DNA of 64,000 bases from Roseovarius nanhaiticus (GCF_900156535.1 NZ_FTNV01000005.1:1-64000), one strand, 5' to 3'; positions 7,946-16,770 are shown, counted from the first letter of the stretch. The notes: generated by a model not told the origin, from the sequence alone. Made by a program: numbers and translations.

Positions 7946-8754
7946 TGGGACATCTGCTCTTGAGGACAGCTTTGGCCACGACACTTGGGATCGGTCTGCA
8001 TCTTGGCGCCCTATCCCCTGCCCTCGCGCAAGGCGTGCCCGTCGTCGACACCCAGAACATCGCGCAAAACATCCAGCAGCTGCGGCAGATGATCGAGGAC
8101 GAGATTCTGCAAAACGAGCAGCTGACGCAGCTCCGCGAACAGCTTGCCACGCTCACGGACCAACTCGCGGAGCTGCAAAGAACCTACGAGGCCCTCACCC
8201 GCCTCGCCGAGCTGCCAGAAATCATTCGCACCGAGATGGAAGACGAACTCAATGGCCTGCTCGACCAGGAGTTCGGGGACATCCTCGCCACGATTGAGGC
8301 GATCAAGACTGGGGATTTTTCCGGCCTGTCCGGTTCTGGCGCAGGCGAGATCGAAACCCAGATGGATCGGGTGCTGGCCGACCTCGGCTTTGACGATGAC
8401 ACGCTCTCGGAAATGGCCACGAGCGGCAATCCCGGGGCCAACCGCGTGGCCACGCAAGCCACGACCGGGGCACTGGTCTCGGCTGCGGCCCAGAACAGCT
8501 ATGAGGATGCCGGGCAATCGCTCGAACGGGTCGACCGTCTCGTGGGGCTGATCGATGACATGGATGAACTGAAGGAAAGCATTGATCTCAACACCCGCGT
8601 CACGGCGGAACTCGCTATCGCACTTGTTGCCATGTGGCAGCTCGAAGCCGTGCAAACTGTAGGCGACGGCACCGGCGGCGTGATCGATGCGGCCACCATC
8701 GCCGAAGAGCAGCGCTTCATGGATTTCACCCTGCCCGAGTTGCGTGCGGATTAA
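7942..8754 (+). CDS. virB5: VirB5-type minor pilin
   Basis: A secreted helical protein of 270 residues: signal peptide up to PALAQ, then mature GVPVVDTQNIAQNIQQLRQM and long amphipathic helices (LREQLATLTDQLAELQRTYEAL), which is the VirB5/TrbJ pattern. It would sit at the pilus tip and help contact recipients. It shares its C-terminal motif with the upstream transglycosylase protein. A 111-bp gap containing nested inverted repeats separates it from virB8. The assignment rests on architecture and operon position. Confidence 0.75.
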   Translation: MMGHLLLRTALATTLGIGLHLGALSPALAQGVPVVDTQNIAQNIQQLRQMIEDEILQNEQLTQLREQLATLTDQLAELQRTYEALTRLAELPEIIRTEMEDELNGLLDQEFGDILATIEAIKTGDFSGLSGSGAGEIETQMDRVLADLGFDDDTLSEMATSGNPGANRVATQATTGALVSAAAQNSYEDAGQSLERVDRLVGLIDDMDELKESIDLNTRVTAELAIALVAMWQLEAVQTVGDGTGGVIDAATIAEEQRFMDFTLPELRAD

Positions 8755-8755
8755 G

Positions 8756-8850
8756 GCGTTTCGAAATTGATCCCCAAGAACAAATATCGGTTTTCGCGTT
8801 CGAGCGCAGCGAGAGGCAGCGAAGAACCGATTCAACTCATTTCGAAACGC
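8756..8850 (+). repeat. Nested inverted repeats between virB5 and virB8
   Basis: GCGTTTCGAAAT (8756-8767) is exactly complementary to ATTTCGAAACGC (8839-8850). Inside it, ATCGGTT near 8787 pairs with AACCGAT near 8825. The RNA would fold into one long two-level stem. It is the only sizeable gap in the early mating-pore operon and could act as an attenuator, a processing site or a mobile repeat. Confidence 0.5.
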
Positions 8851-8865
8851 CGAGCGGGGGCATGA

Positions 8866-9522
8866 ATGGTGGCGACTGAACAAGAAATCATCGAAGAAGA
8901 ACTGGTCTACGGTGCCCTGCGCCGCGAACGGCTCTGGCAACGCCTTGGCGTGATGGGACTTGTCTTCGGTATCATCGGCTGTCTGAGTGCCGCGGCTGTC
9001 TCGATCCTCGATGTCGATCCGCCCCCCGTCGTTGTCCCCTATGATCCCGCCACCGGCTTTGCACTCCCCGAAGCCTCGGTGGGCGCCTCCTCGGTGACCG
9101 CCAACCAGGCGATCATCGAGGCGGAGGTGTTCCGCTATGTGGCCGACCGGGAGGTCTATAACCAGCTCGACAACGATCTGCGCATCCGCAGCGTCCTGCG
9201 CCGCTCGGACGGAGCTGCCGAGAGCGGGCTGCGCCAGATCTGGAACAGCGCCAACGAGAATTACCCGCCGACGGTCTATGGCCCCAATGCTCGGCTCGAC
9301 GTGGAAATCCTCAGCATCAACCGGATCGGAACCAACCGCGCGACGGTCCGCCTGCGCAAGCGCCTGACGTCCATTAACGGCACCCAGACCGGCCTCTTCA
9401 CTGCGACGCTTCTCTTCGAGTTCCGCCCGGAGACCCGCCGCTCCATTGACGAGGTCTGGACCAATCCATTCGGCTTCACCGTCCTCGAATATTCCATCCG
9501 CTCCGACAGATTGGAGAACTAG
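8866..9522 (+). CDS. virB8: VirB8 core component
   Basis: A bitopic inner-membrane protein of 218 residues. The short cytoplasmic tail is followed by one helix (VMGLVFGIIGCLSAAAVSIL, residues 29-48). The periplasmic NTF2-like domain carries VEILSINRIGTNRATVRLRK and a C-terminal NPFGFTVLEYSI, conserved in the family. The ATG at 8866 follows GAGCGGGGG. VirB8 nucleates the periplasmic core with VirB9 and VirB10, encoded immediately downstream. Confidence 0.9.
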   Translation: MVATEQEIIEEELVYGALRRERLWQRLGVMGLVFGIIGCLSAAAVSILDVDPPPVVVPYDPATGFALPEASVGASSVTANQAIIEAEVFRYVADREVYNQLDNDLRIRSVLRRSDGAAESGLRQIWNSANENYPPTVYGPNARLDVEILSINRIGTNRATVRLRKRLTSINGTQTGLFTATLLFEFRPETRRSIDEVWTNPFGFTVLEYSIRSDRLEN

Positions 9523-9523
9523 T

Positions 9524-10219
9524 TTGATCAATAGGTTCTTTGTTGCTGCCATATTTGTTTTGCTGCCCGGCCTTGCCTTTGCCGAAGCGATCCCGCGCGG
9601 TGGTCCAAATGACAGTCGTGTGCGGCTGGCCACCTACCAGGAAGGCCAGGTCTACCGCCTCAGCGTGTCGCTCACCCATGTGACCACCATCGAGTTCGGC
9701 GAGGGTGAAAGCATCCGCTCGATTATCGCGGGCGACACGGAAGGGTTTGAGATCGATGGCGTCCCCGGTGGTCAGGCATTTGCAATCAAACCCGTCGCGC
9801 GCGGCGTACATACCAATGTGACGGTCTACACGAACAGGCGCAGCTACTATTTCAACGTCGAGGAGGTCCGCAGCCCAACCTTCTACGTGGTGCAGTTCCG
9901 CTATCCAGAGGACGCTGCGCGCCCGGCCCGGGCCATCGCGGCCCAAGCACCAAACTACAATTACGGTGCCAGCGCGCGGACCGAGTTCACGCCAACCCGC
10001 ATCTGGGATGACGGGACGTTCACGTATTTCGCGTTTCCGCGGAACGCACCTGTGCCAGCGATCTTCCGCTACGCGGGCGGCCGCGAGCGCACGGTCAACA
10101 CGCAAACCCCTGAAGACGGCGTGATCCGCGTCAGCGGCGTAAACCGCCAATGGGTTCTGCGACTTGGCGAAGAGGTGGTCTGCATCGAGGCGATCCCGCC
10201 CGCGGAGGCCGCCTCATGA
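9524..10219 (+). CDS. virB9: VirB9 outer-membrane core component
   Basis: 231 residues from a TTG at 9524 that has GGAG seven bases upstream and opens a proper signal peptide (FFVAAIFVLLPGLAFAEAIP). Earlier starts would add a non-secretory extension. VirB9/CagX landmarks include GVHTNVTVYTNRRSYYFNV and the C-terminal FTPTRIWDDGTFTYFAFP plus VNRQWVLRLGEEVVCI. VirB9 forms the outer-membrane ring with VirB7 and VirB10. It overlaps virB10 by four bases. Confidence 0.9.
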   Translation: MINRFFVAAIFVLLPGLAFAEAIPRGGPNDSRVRLATYQEGQVYRLSVSLTHVTTIEFGEGESIRSIIAGDTEGFEIDGVPGGQAFAIKPVARGVHTNVTVYTNRRSYYFNVEEVRSPTFYVVQFRYPEDAARPARAIAAQAPNYNYGASARTEFTPTRIWDDGTFTYFAFPRNAPVPAIFRYAGGRERTVNTQTPEDGVIRVSGVNRQWVLRLGEEVVCIEAIPPAEAAS

Positions 10220-11595
10220 GCGATACCGAGAATACCGAGCTGGAAAAGCGCCTCGCCGTCTTGGAAAAAGGCAGTGCCCGCGCCCCCATAGCGGCGCAGC
10301 GCCGGTCGCCCCTTCTCGCGCTGGTCGTGGTCCTCGTCATCGGCGCAGGTGGTGCCCTGCTTTATCTCCTCTCACAGCCCGACGAAGAGGAAGCCTTGCC
10401 GACGGCCACCCCAGACGTTTTCCAAAACGAGGGGGACGGCTTTGGCGCCATCGAGACCTTGCCCCCGCCCGAGCCCGAGGTTGTGTTCGTCGGACCAGAC
10501 CCCGTTGAGCCCAATGCCGAGCTTCTGGCGCAGATCACCGCCCTGCAGGCCCAGATCGAGGAGTTGCGCAACGCCCCTGAACCGGTCGTCGAGGAAGACA
10601 CCGCCGCCGCAGAGGCGATCGACGCGCTGACCGCTCAGATTGCGGCGCTGCAAGCCGCCTCGGAAGCAGCACAGCAACGATTTCAGGACGAACTGACGGC
10701 GCGGGATCGAAGTCTTGAACAACTCCGTATGGATCTGGAACTGGCCCAACTCGAGGCCAGCCGGCCCCAACCCGCCCCAGCGGGCCCCACGGAGGATGAG
10801 CTGCGCGCACGCGAGCAAGAGCGACTGCGCCGCGAGGAAGAAGCCCGGCGCATGGCCGAGCTGGAGCGCCGGGCCGCGGAGGAACGCGCCTTCCAGGAGC
10901 GGCGCATCGCCTCGCCCACCATCGCGTTTGGCGGTGCCTCAGGAGCGAATGAAACGGCTCTGACCGAACGCACCTTCGGCGAGGTGACGGATTTCGTGCT
11001 GAACGGTGCGTTACCCTCCACCGTGACGCAGGCCGAGGTGATCGCCAATCCCTCCAACACCATCATCCAGGGCACCATGATCCAGGCCGTCATGGAAACT
11101 GCCCTTGACAGCTCCCTGCTCGGCCAGACCCGTGCCGTGGTGTCCGAGGATGTCTACAGCGTCGATGGCGTGCGCCTCTTGATCCCCCGAGGATCGCGTC
11201 TCATCGGGCGCTACCGCGCTGGCGTCGATATCGCGCAGCGCCGCGTCACGATCGCCTGGGACCGGATCATCCTGCCCGACAACCAGACCGTCCAGATCAG
11301 CTCCTTCGGAGGTGATGAACTGGGCCGCTCCGGTGTCACCGGATTCGTGGACACACGCTTCGCGGAGCGTTTTGGGTCCGCAGCCCTGATCTCGCTGATT
11401 TCCGCCGCACCAAGTGCCGCCGCATCCGAGGTCCAGGACGAGACTGCCGCCGACGTTCTCGAAGACGTGAGCGATGATCTGGCAGATGCGACGGACAGCG
11501 TCATCGGCGACTATCTCTCAATCGGCCCCGTCATCTATGTCGACCAGGGCGCCCGCGTCACGGTCATGGTCGACCGCGATCTGGAGATATTCTGA
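10216..11595 (+). CDS. virB10: VirB10 channel scaffold
   Basis: 459 residues spanning the envelope: a short cytoplasmic end, one membrane helix at about 31-52, a proline/acid-rich linker, then an unusually long charged coiled coil (about residues 100-240, with runs such as REQERLRREEEARRMAELE). The C-terminal TrbI/VirB10 beta-barrel domain contains FVLNGALPSTVTQAEVIANP, RGSRLIGRYRAGVDIAQRRV and VTGFVDTRF. VirB10 couples cytoplasmic ATP use to outer-membrane pore opening. ATG 10216 overlaps the end of virB9. Confidence 0.92.
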   Translation: MSDTENTELEKRLAVLEKGSARAPIAAQRRSPLLALVVVLVIGAGGALLYLLSQPDEEEALPTATPDVFQNEGDGFGAIETLPPPEPEVVFVGPDPVEPNAELLAQITALQAQIEELRNAPEPVVEEDTAAAEAIDALTAQIAALQAASEAAQQRFQDELTARDRSLEQLRMDLELAQLEASRPQPAPAGPTEDELRAREQERLRREEEARRMAELERRAAEERAFQERRIASPTIAFGGASGANETALTERTFGEVTDFVLNGALPSTVTQAEVIANPSNTIIQGTMIQAVMETALDSSLLGQTRAVVSEDVYSVDGVRLLIPRGSRLIGRYRAGVDIAQRRVTIAWDRIILPDNQTVQISSFGGDELGRSGVTGFVDTRFAERFGSAALISLISAAPSAAASEVQDETAADVLEDVSDDLADATDSVIGDYLSIGPVIYVDQGARVTVMVDRDLEIF

Positions 11596-11599
11596 GCCC

Positions 11600-12586
11600 A
11601 TGTCGCTGAGCTATCTCGAAACCTCGCTCGACCGGATCGACGCCGCCGCCCGCGACGATGTCATCGAGATCTGCATCAACCCTGATGGCACCTGCTGGGG
11701 CGAATTCCAGGGCGATCACTTCATGCGCGCGCTGGACCAGAGGCTGACGGGCGTTCAGGTCAGGGACCTCGGCAACCAGATCGCCTCCTCTGCCAACACC
11801 ACGATGAGCAAGGACCGCCCCATCGTCTCGGTCTCGATCACCTACAAGGGTCGCCCGATCCGGGCACAGGTCATCACCCCGCCCGCCGTGCTCTCGGCCA
11901 TGTCGATCAGCCTGCGGTTCTTCTCAAGCCTGCCACTCGAGGGCATTGCGCTCGATTTTCTCTATGGCAAAGAACGCAAGCTCGAAGACCTGCGCGTCGA
12001 AAAAAAGCGCGCCTTGCGCGCAGTGGTGGCCGCGGGTTTGATCGATGATGCGCTCGCCTTCTGCGTCGAGAACAAACTCAACATGATCGTCTCGGGCGGC
12101 ACCTCCACCGGCAAGACCGTGGCCGCGCGCAAGATCCTCTCTCACATACCGGCCGAGGAACGCATCGTCACCATCGAAGAAGCGGCCGAGCTTCTGCCGA
12201 TCCAGCCCAATGCCGTGACCCTCATCGCCAATCGCGACGCAGAGTTCCAGACCGCCGATGTGCTGCTCACCGCCACGCTGCGCATGCGCCCCGACCGGAT
12301 CATCCTGGGCGAGGTGCGCGGCAAGGAGGCCATGACCTTTCTGGAAGCCATCAACACCGGACACGGCGGGTCCATGACCACGCTGCATGCCGAAACCCCG
12401 CAATTGGCCGTGCAGCGGCTCGCGATCGCGGCGCTCAAAACCGAAATCCCGATGACCTATGCCGACATGATCCAGTACATCGAGAACTCCATCGACGTGA
12501 TCATCCAGGCCGGCCGCCATGACGGCAAACGCGGCATCACCGAATTCTACCTGCCCGGAGCAATTGAGATTGGAACTTCCCCATGA
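11600..12586 (+). CDS. virB11: VirB11 hexameric ATPase
   Basis: A 328-residue traffic ATPase at the base of the channel. Walker A is SGGTSTGKT near residue 165. Next come VTIEEAAELLP (Asp-box equivalent), the Walker B region RPDRIILGEVRG and the His box GHGGSMTTLHAE, all in the right order. It switches VirB4 and VirD4 between pilus assembly and substrate transport. The ATG at 11600 lies four bases after the virB10 stop, and the 3' end overlaps the next small gene. Confidence 0.94.
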   Translation: MSLSYLETSLDRIDAAARDDVIEICINPDGTCWGEFQGDHFMRALDQRLTGVQVRDLGNQIASSANTTMSKDRPIVSVSITYKGRPIRAQVITPPAVLSAMSISLRFFSSLPLEGIALDFLYGKERKLEDLRVEKKRALRAVVAAGLIDDALAFCVENKLNMIVSGGTSTGKTVAARKILSHIPAEERIVTIEEAAELLPIQPNAVTLIANRDAEFQTADVLLTATLRMRPDRIILGEVRGKEAMTFLEAINTGHGGSMTTLHAETPQLAVQRLAIAALKTEIPMTYADMIQYIENSIDVIIQAGRHDGKRGITEFYLPGAIEIGTSP

Positions 12587-12777
12587 AGACCTTTGAATAC
12601 AATATCCTGTCCTTTCCCATGACCCGCAAAACCGGCCTTGCCGACATGCAGACCTGCCTGAACGAGAAGGGCGCAGACGGCTGGGAGGTGGTGTCGATCA
12701 GCTCCTCGGAATTCGCCAATGTCGGGCACACCGTCTTCCTGAAGCGTGAGACCACACCCGCTGGAGTCACGACATGA
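12583..12777 (+). CDS. DUF4177-like small protein
   Basis: Sixty-four residues, translationally coupled to virB11 and to the following gene by four-base overlaps. The sequence FEYNILSFPMT ... LNEKGADGWEVVSISSSEF ... HTVFLKRE fits the small beta-alpha DUF4177 fold. No biochemical role is known. Being embedded in the operon suggests a transfer function. Confidence 0.7.
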   Translation: MKTFEYNILSFPMTRKTGLADMQTCLNEKGADGWEVVSISSSEFANVGHTVFLKRETTPAGVTT

Positions 12778-13184
12778 GGCGGGCGCGTTGCCTCGCCTTG
12801 GCCGCGCTGGCCCTAAGCTTGACGCCGACCCTCGCCGTTGCCGAGCGCAACCTAGTGCCAACCCTCGATCGCAGCTTTGACGTCTGTCCGGATCGGCCCG
12901 CCGAGCCCGTCTGGATGCAGGAGATCCCCCTGCGCCAAGCCTATCAGCGGGTTCTGGTTCAGGACATCTATCGCGCCCAGAATCTCGAGCGGGTCGTCGA
13001 GATCGGCGACTGCGACTGCGCGACTCGGTTCCCGTCCTGGGACGCGGCCGAGGCGGTGTTTCGGGAGAGCTACGCGAACAACGAACGATGGGAACTGCTG
13101 CAAGCCTCGGACGCCTACAACCGCCGCGCCAACGCCGCCCGTCCGGAAGCCCAGGCCATCTGCGACGCCGCGGGCAACTGGTAA
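12774..13184 (+). CDS. Secreted hypothetical protein in the mating-pore operon
   Basis: 136 residues: an Arg-rich start then a signal peptide (CLALAALALSLTPTLAVAE). The mature helical domain has paired cysteines (FDVCPDRP, GDCDCATRFPSW, AICDAAGNW) suited to periplasmic disulfides. It overlaps the DUF4177 gene by four bases and lies twelve bases before virB6. No family was recognised. An envelope-side helper of the secretion channel is the contextual guess. Confidence 0.65.
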   Translation: MRRARCLALAALALSLTPTLAVAERNLVPTLDRSFDVCPDRPAEPVWMQEIPLRQAYQRVLVQDIYRAQNLERVVEIGDCDCATRFPSWDAAEAVFRESYANNERWELLQASDAYNRRANAARPEAQAICDAAGNW

Positions 13185-13196
13185 GGCAGCCCCGCG

Positions 13197-14273
13197 ATGA
13201 GCGTCGTCACCTATTTCGTTGAAACCTCCCAAGCCTATCTCGACACCGCTGCCGAAACCCAGTTTGGTGCGGTTGCGGCAACGGTCGGCACGCTCCTGGT
13301 TTTGGGGACAACGCTGGTGGTGATCCTCGTCGGCATCAACATGATCTATCAATATCGGGCTATGGATGGGCACACAGCCTTCTGGCTCGCGGTCAAGATC
13401 GGGCTCATCGGGATATTCGCGACCAATTGGATGCAGTTCAACGCCTTCTCGTCTGCCATTCTCTATGGGATCGACAGTATCGCGGGCGCGCTCGTGGCCT
13501 CCGTCGGCGGCGGCAGCCCGGGGCCTTCTGGAACTTTCGCTGAAGAATTCGACCGGCTGATCGCCGAGCTCGGCGATTACCTGAATGCCGCCGGGTCCGA
13601 GCTGAACTGGATGGCTGGCGCCATGCTCGACATCGTCGGTGTGCTTCTGCTCTCGATCCTCGGCGGACTGGCCGCCTTCATCCTCGTGGCCTCCCGACTG
13701 ATGATCGCGCTTCTGATCGGGATCGCCCCGGTGATGATTTTCCTGACCCTCTTCGAGGTTACCAAGGACTATTTCGCGCGCTGGCTGTCCGCGCTGATTT
13801 CCTTTGCACTATACCCCATTGTCGTCGCAGGCGTGTTCGCAACGATCACAGGCGTTTCCTCCGCGCTCATCGGTGAACTAGGCGATCCCGAAGGGGCCTC
13901 AAACATCGGCGCGCTCATTCCCTTCTTCATGATGGTGCTCATGGCCAAGGGCTTCATTATCGCCACGCCCTTCATCGTCCGCGCGATCTCCGGCAACATC
14001 ATGATGCCCGCCCTCTCCGGAGGTCTCGGCGGAGGCTACAGCTTTGCCCGGGCCGCCATGGGAAGCCAGCAGGCCTACAATCGCTACCTCATCGGCGGGG
14101 CCAGTGGCGCAGAATACGCAGCCCTCAGGGCGCGGCAGTTCTTCGGGGTGCAGCAGATGCCTGTCAGGCAAGGGATGGGGCAGACGGGTCAAGCAAGTGG
14201 CTCAGTGTCATCGGGAGCCGGGTCTCAAATGCTGGCGCAACTCGCCCGGCTAGCAAGGTTGGGAAAGAGATGA
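13197..14273 (+). CDS. virB6: VirB6 polytopic channel protein
   Basis: 358 residues with about six membrane helices, including VGTLLVLGTTLVVILVGINM, AVKIGLIGIFATNW and the paired helices LDIVGVLLLSILGGLAAFIL and LMIALLIGIAPVMIFLTLF. The segment APVMIFLTLFEVTKDYFARWLS is the most conserved VirB6 landmark. The C-terminus is Gly/Gln/Ser-rich and cytoplasmic. VirB6 forms part of the inner-membrane channel. Unlike the Ti order it is last, after virB11, which is common in related alphaproteobacterial elements. Confidence 0.88.
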   Translation: MSVVTYFVETSQAYLDTAAETQFGAVAATVGTLLVLGTTLVVILVGINMIYQYRAMDGHTAFWLAVKIGLIGIFATNWMQFNAFSSAILYGIDSIAGALVASVGGGSPGPSGTFAEEFDRLIAELGDYLNAAGSELNWMAGAMLDIVGVLLLSILGGLAAFILVASRLMIALLIGIAPVMIFLTLFEVTKDYFARWLSALISFALYPIVVAGVFATITGVSSALIGELGDPEGASNIGALIPFFMMVLMAKGFIIATPFIVRAISGNIMMPALSGGLGGGYSFARAAMGSQQAYNRYLIGGASGAEYAALRARQFFGVQQMPVRQGMGQTGQASGSVSSGAGSQMLAQLARLARLGKR

Positions 14274-14476
14274 CTGCGCACAATTGGAATGCAGCAACCG
14301 AAGAAAAATCTGCACCTAACAACATGCTGGTTTTTATTCGCGAAGAAGACCATTTCTTTAGATTTCGCGAAAATACTCGGTCCCGTTCGAGATTGACTTT
14401 CTGCAGAATTCATATCGCCCCAAAAGCATGTGCAATCCAACAAGCCCTGTGTGAATGCCTAGCCAACTTCCAATAG
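14270..14476 (+). CDS. Small ORF coupled to virB6, uncertain
   Basis: Sixty-eight codons starting in an ATGA overlap with the virB6 stop and running into the 3' end of sspA on the other strand. The composition is AT-richer and lacks recognisable features. The coupled start argues for translation, but the body may be island DNA that replaced a former downstream transfer gene. It may not be a real gene. Confidence 0.25.
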   Translation: MTAHNWNAATEEKSAPNNMLVFIREEDHFFRFRENTRSRSRLTFCRIHIAPKACAIQQALCECLANFQ

Positions 14477-15649
14477 ACCACTACCAATCAAATCAAGAAT
14501 TGCCTCTTTGATCAGTTCTGTCGCTTCACTCACATCATCAAGCGTCGTGTACTTCCCAAGACTAAAGCGCACCGATGATGATGCACGCTCGTCATCGAGT
14601 CCGATGGCGCGAAGCACATGGGAAGGCTCCGGTATCCCGCTTGTGCAGGCGGAGCCCGTCGAGGCAGCAATTTTGGGCTGCAGACGGCTGAGAAGATCGG
14701 CGGCCGATACTCCTTCAAAGCCAACACTGAGATTCCCAGGATGCTTGCGCTCCGTGTCAAGCGGCCCATTCACCCAAATGCGGCAGGGAAGGTTTTGTAG
14801 CTGCTTAAGGAATGAATCACGTAGGTCGGCCAGTTGCTCTCGGCGATGATAGCCTTCCTCTGACGCGGCGATACGTGCCGCGGCGCCAAAGCCGACGCAA
14901 AGTGCAGCCGGAAGCGTGCCCGACCGCAAGCCGTTTTGCTGGCCGCCGCCAAGGATTGTCGGCTGCATCAAAGGTTGAAGGTCTCGCCGAGCAAAAAGCG
15001 CGCCGATGCCGGAAGGGCCATACATCTTGTGACTCGACAAACTGACAAGATCGGCATGATCAGCAATCCGCGACACATCCATCGCACTTGGCGCTTGAGC
15101 CGCATCGCAATGAAAGTACGCACCGGAAGCGCCTGCGATGCGAGAGATTCTCTCAATATCCTGAATCGTGCCAATTTCATTATTGGCACCCATCACAGAT
15201 ACAAGAAATACATCGTCACTAATTGAATTCTCTAGGGCATCAAGATCAAGTGCGCCCTGTGTATCCACAGGCAAATGCTCAATAGAGAAACCATATTCCG
15301 CTGAAAGTGCCCGCCCAATTTCCAGGACGCACTTATGCTCAATGGAGCTCAGGAGAACCCGCCGCCGCTTGCTCGCTAAACCTTCTCGGGCTAAGCCGAG
15401 CAGAGCGAGGTTGTTAGCCTCCGTTGCCCCGGATGTGAAGATGATCTCGTCCGGATCAGCGCCTATAAGCCTCGCGATCTCCGAAGCAGCACGTTGAACA
15501 GCTTGAGACGCGCGCCAACCAACGGCATGATCACTCGAATGTGGGTTGCCGAAGCGGCCTTCAAAATATGGCGTCATCTCGGCAAATACGGTCGAGTCGA
15601 GCGGACAGGTCGCTTGATGGTCGAGATATATCACACCGTCAATTTTCAT
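14459..15649 (-). CDS. sspA: SspA-type cysteine desulfurase
   Basis: A 396-residue PLP enzyme of the NifS/IscS class that takes sulfur from L-cysteine for DNA phosphorothioation. It shows YLDHQATCPLD at the N-terminus, FTSGATEANNLAL, the PLP-lysine motif SLSSHKMYGPSGIGAL, and the persulfide cysteine in STGSACTSGIPEPSHVL. It is transcribed divergently from sspBCD, as in known Ssp loci. A housekeeping IscS is an alternative identity in isolation, but the neighbours make SspA the best call. The 3' end converges on virB6. Confidence 0.85.
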   Translation of the reverse strand: MKIDGVIYLDHQATCPLDSTVFAEMTPYFEGRFGNPHSSDHAVGWRASQAVQRAASEIARLIGADPDEIIFTSGATEANNLALLGLAREGLASKRRRVLLSSIEHKCVLEIGRALSAEYGFSIEHLPVDTQGALDLDALENSISDDVFLVSVMGANNEIGTIQDIERISRIAGASGAYFHCDAAQAPSAMDVSRIADHADLVSLSSHKMYGPSGIGALFARRDLQPLMQPTILGGGQQNGLRSGTLPAALCVGFGAAARIAASEEGYHRREQLADLRDSFLKQLQNLPCRIWVNGPLDTERKHPGNLSVGFEGVSAADLLSRLQPKIAASTGSACTSGIPEPSHVLRAIGLDDERASSSVRFSLGKYTTLDDVSEATELIKEAILDLIGSGLLEVG

Positions 15650-15691
15650 AAACTTACCAGCACCTTATCGCGATCATATTCTGAGATCCCG

Positions 15692-15732
15692 CTCTGACGG
15701 CAGGTCAGAGACTTTCTGGGGGATATCCCCAG
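15692..15732. promoter_or_regulatory. Palindromes in the sspA/sspB divergent promoter region
   Basis: CTCTGAC (15692-15698) and GTCAGAG (15704-15710) form a 7-bp dyad with a 5-nt spacer. Directly after it, GGGGATATCCCC (15719-15730) is a perfect 12-bp palindrome within CTGGGGGATATCCCCAG. Both lie between the divergent starts of sspA and sspB, and are candidate operators for coordinated control of the modification genes. No regulator gene is seen in the island. Confidence 0.5.
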
Positions 15733-15802
15733 GAACAAGTTTGACCCTACCATATCTTGTGGGTTAGTGTCGAGCTGGATCAATCTTCCAGGACGAGACT
15801 CT

Positions 15803-16768
15803 ATGCCACGAGGACCTATCTACAACGACGACTACAGACCACAATTTTCGGGCCACGAGACCTTCCCACTCCGCTACGGGTGGCTGAAGAAGGCATACGA
15901 TGCGGTCTATGAACGCGAAGATGGTTCCGACGGTAAGCTCGCCTTCACGCGTGATGACTCCATAGCGCGGTTCGGCGTCGGCAAGAACATGGTCTCATCG
16001 ATGCGCCATTGGGCAACGTCGTCCGGTATTATCGAAGATGGAGAGGGCGCCAATGCGCTTGTAACGACAAGTCTCGGCCGACAGCTATTCGGAATAAGCG
16101 GACTTGATCGATACATAGAACATCCTGCTACGCTTTGGCTAATTCATTGGAATCTTGCGGGCCGCCCTGAAAAAACAACTTGGTTTTGGAGTTTTAACAA
16201 TTTTCCCGGCGTTACGTTTGAGCGCGAACAACTCGTTCGTGCATTGGAGAAGGTGGCCAAGGATCGTGAATGGCCGCGCGTTTCTGCTACGACCATACGC
16301 CGTGATGTCGAGTGCTTCCTGCGAACCTACGTGGCGAAAGCTGCGTCCGGGGCGGCATCGCCTGAAGACTCTTTGGAGTCTCCGCTTGCGGAGCTCGGTC
16401 TCATTAAAGCAGTTGGTCGCCGCGACGGCTTTAGGTTCGTGCGAGGGCCAAAGTCATCTTTGGGGAATGGGGTCTTCCTCTATGCTTTGATTGATTTCTG
16501 GAAAAACTACTCGTCTGCACAAACTCTCTCTTTCGAAGCTGTGGCGCACGAGCCGGGCTCGCCGGGGCGCGTATTCTTGCTTGATGAAAATGACGTTGCT
16601 GATCGGCTTCTGGCGCTTGAGGACTTTACGAAAGGCTCGTTCAGATGGTCGGAAACAGCAGGCCTCAAGCAGGTCATCCGTGATGTTGCATTGGATATGG
16701 AGGCAGCGCTCATTTACGCGATGTGTGATTACAAGAAAAAAACTATCGAGAGTAGAGAGGCGGCCTAG
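15803..16768 (+). CDS. sspB: SspB, DUF4007 DNA nickase of the phosphorothioation complex
   Basis: 321 residues from the ATG at 15803 (a GTG at 15767 is in frame but precedes an unlikely extension). The N-terminus FSGHETFPLRYGWLKKAYDAV, followed by RFGVGKNMVSSMRHWA, is the DUF4007 signature. In known Ssp systems SspB nicks DNA to expose the site for sulfur insertion, and works with SspC and SspD. It is two bases from sspC and is the first gene of the sspBCD transcript. AT-richer codon use than the T4SS genes supports transfer as cargo. Confidence 0.9.
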   Translation: MPRGPIYNDDYRPQFSGHETFPLRYGWLKKAYDAVYEREDGSDGKLAFTRDDSIARFGVGKNMVSSMRHWATSSGIIEDGEGANALVTTSLGRQLFGISGLDRYIEHPATLWLIHWNLAGRPEKTTWFWSFNNFPGVTFEREQLVRALEKVAKDREWPRVSATTIRRDVECFLRTYVAKAASGAASPEDSLESPLAELGLIKAVGRRDGFRFVRGPKSSLGNGVFLYALIDFWKNYSSAQTLSFEAVAHEPGSPGRVFLLDENDVADRLLALEDFTKGSFRWSETAGLKQVIRDVALDMEAALIYAMCDYKKKTIESREAA

Positions 16769-16770
16769 TC

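Noticed and set aside
8011-9633. 540-codon minus-strand open frame opposite virB5-virB8-virB9
   Set aside because: It is antisense to three well-supported T4SS genes and crosses the intergenic inverted repeat. No recognisable domain is present.
14459-15649. Housekeeping IscS/NifS in an iron-sulfur cluster operon
   Set aside because: No iscU, iscA or suf genes are adjacent; the divergent neighbours are DUF4007, SspC and SspD, which fits SspA instead.
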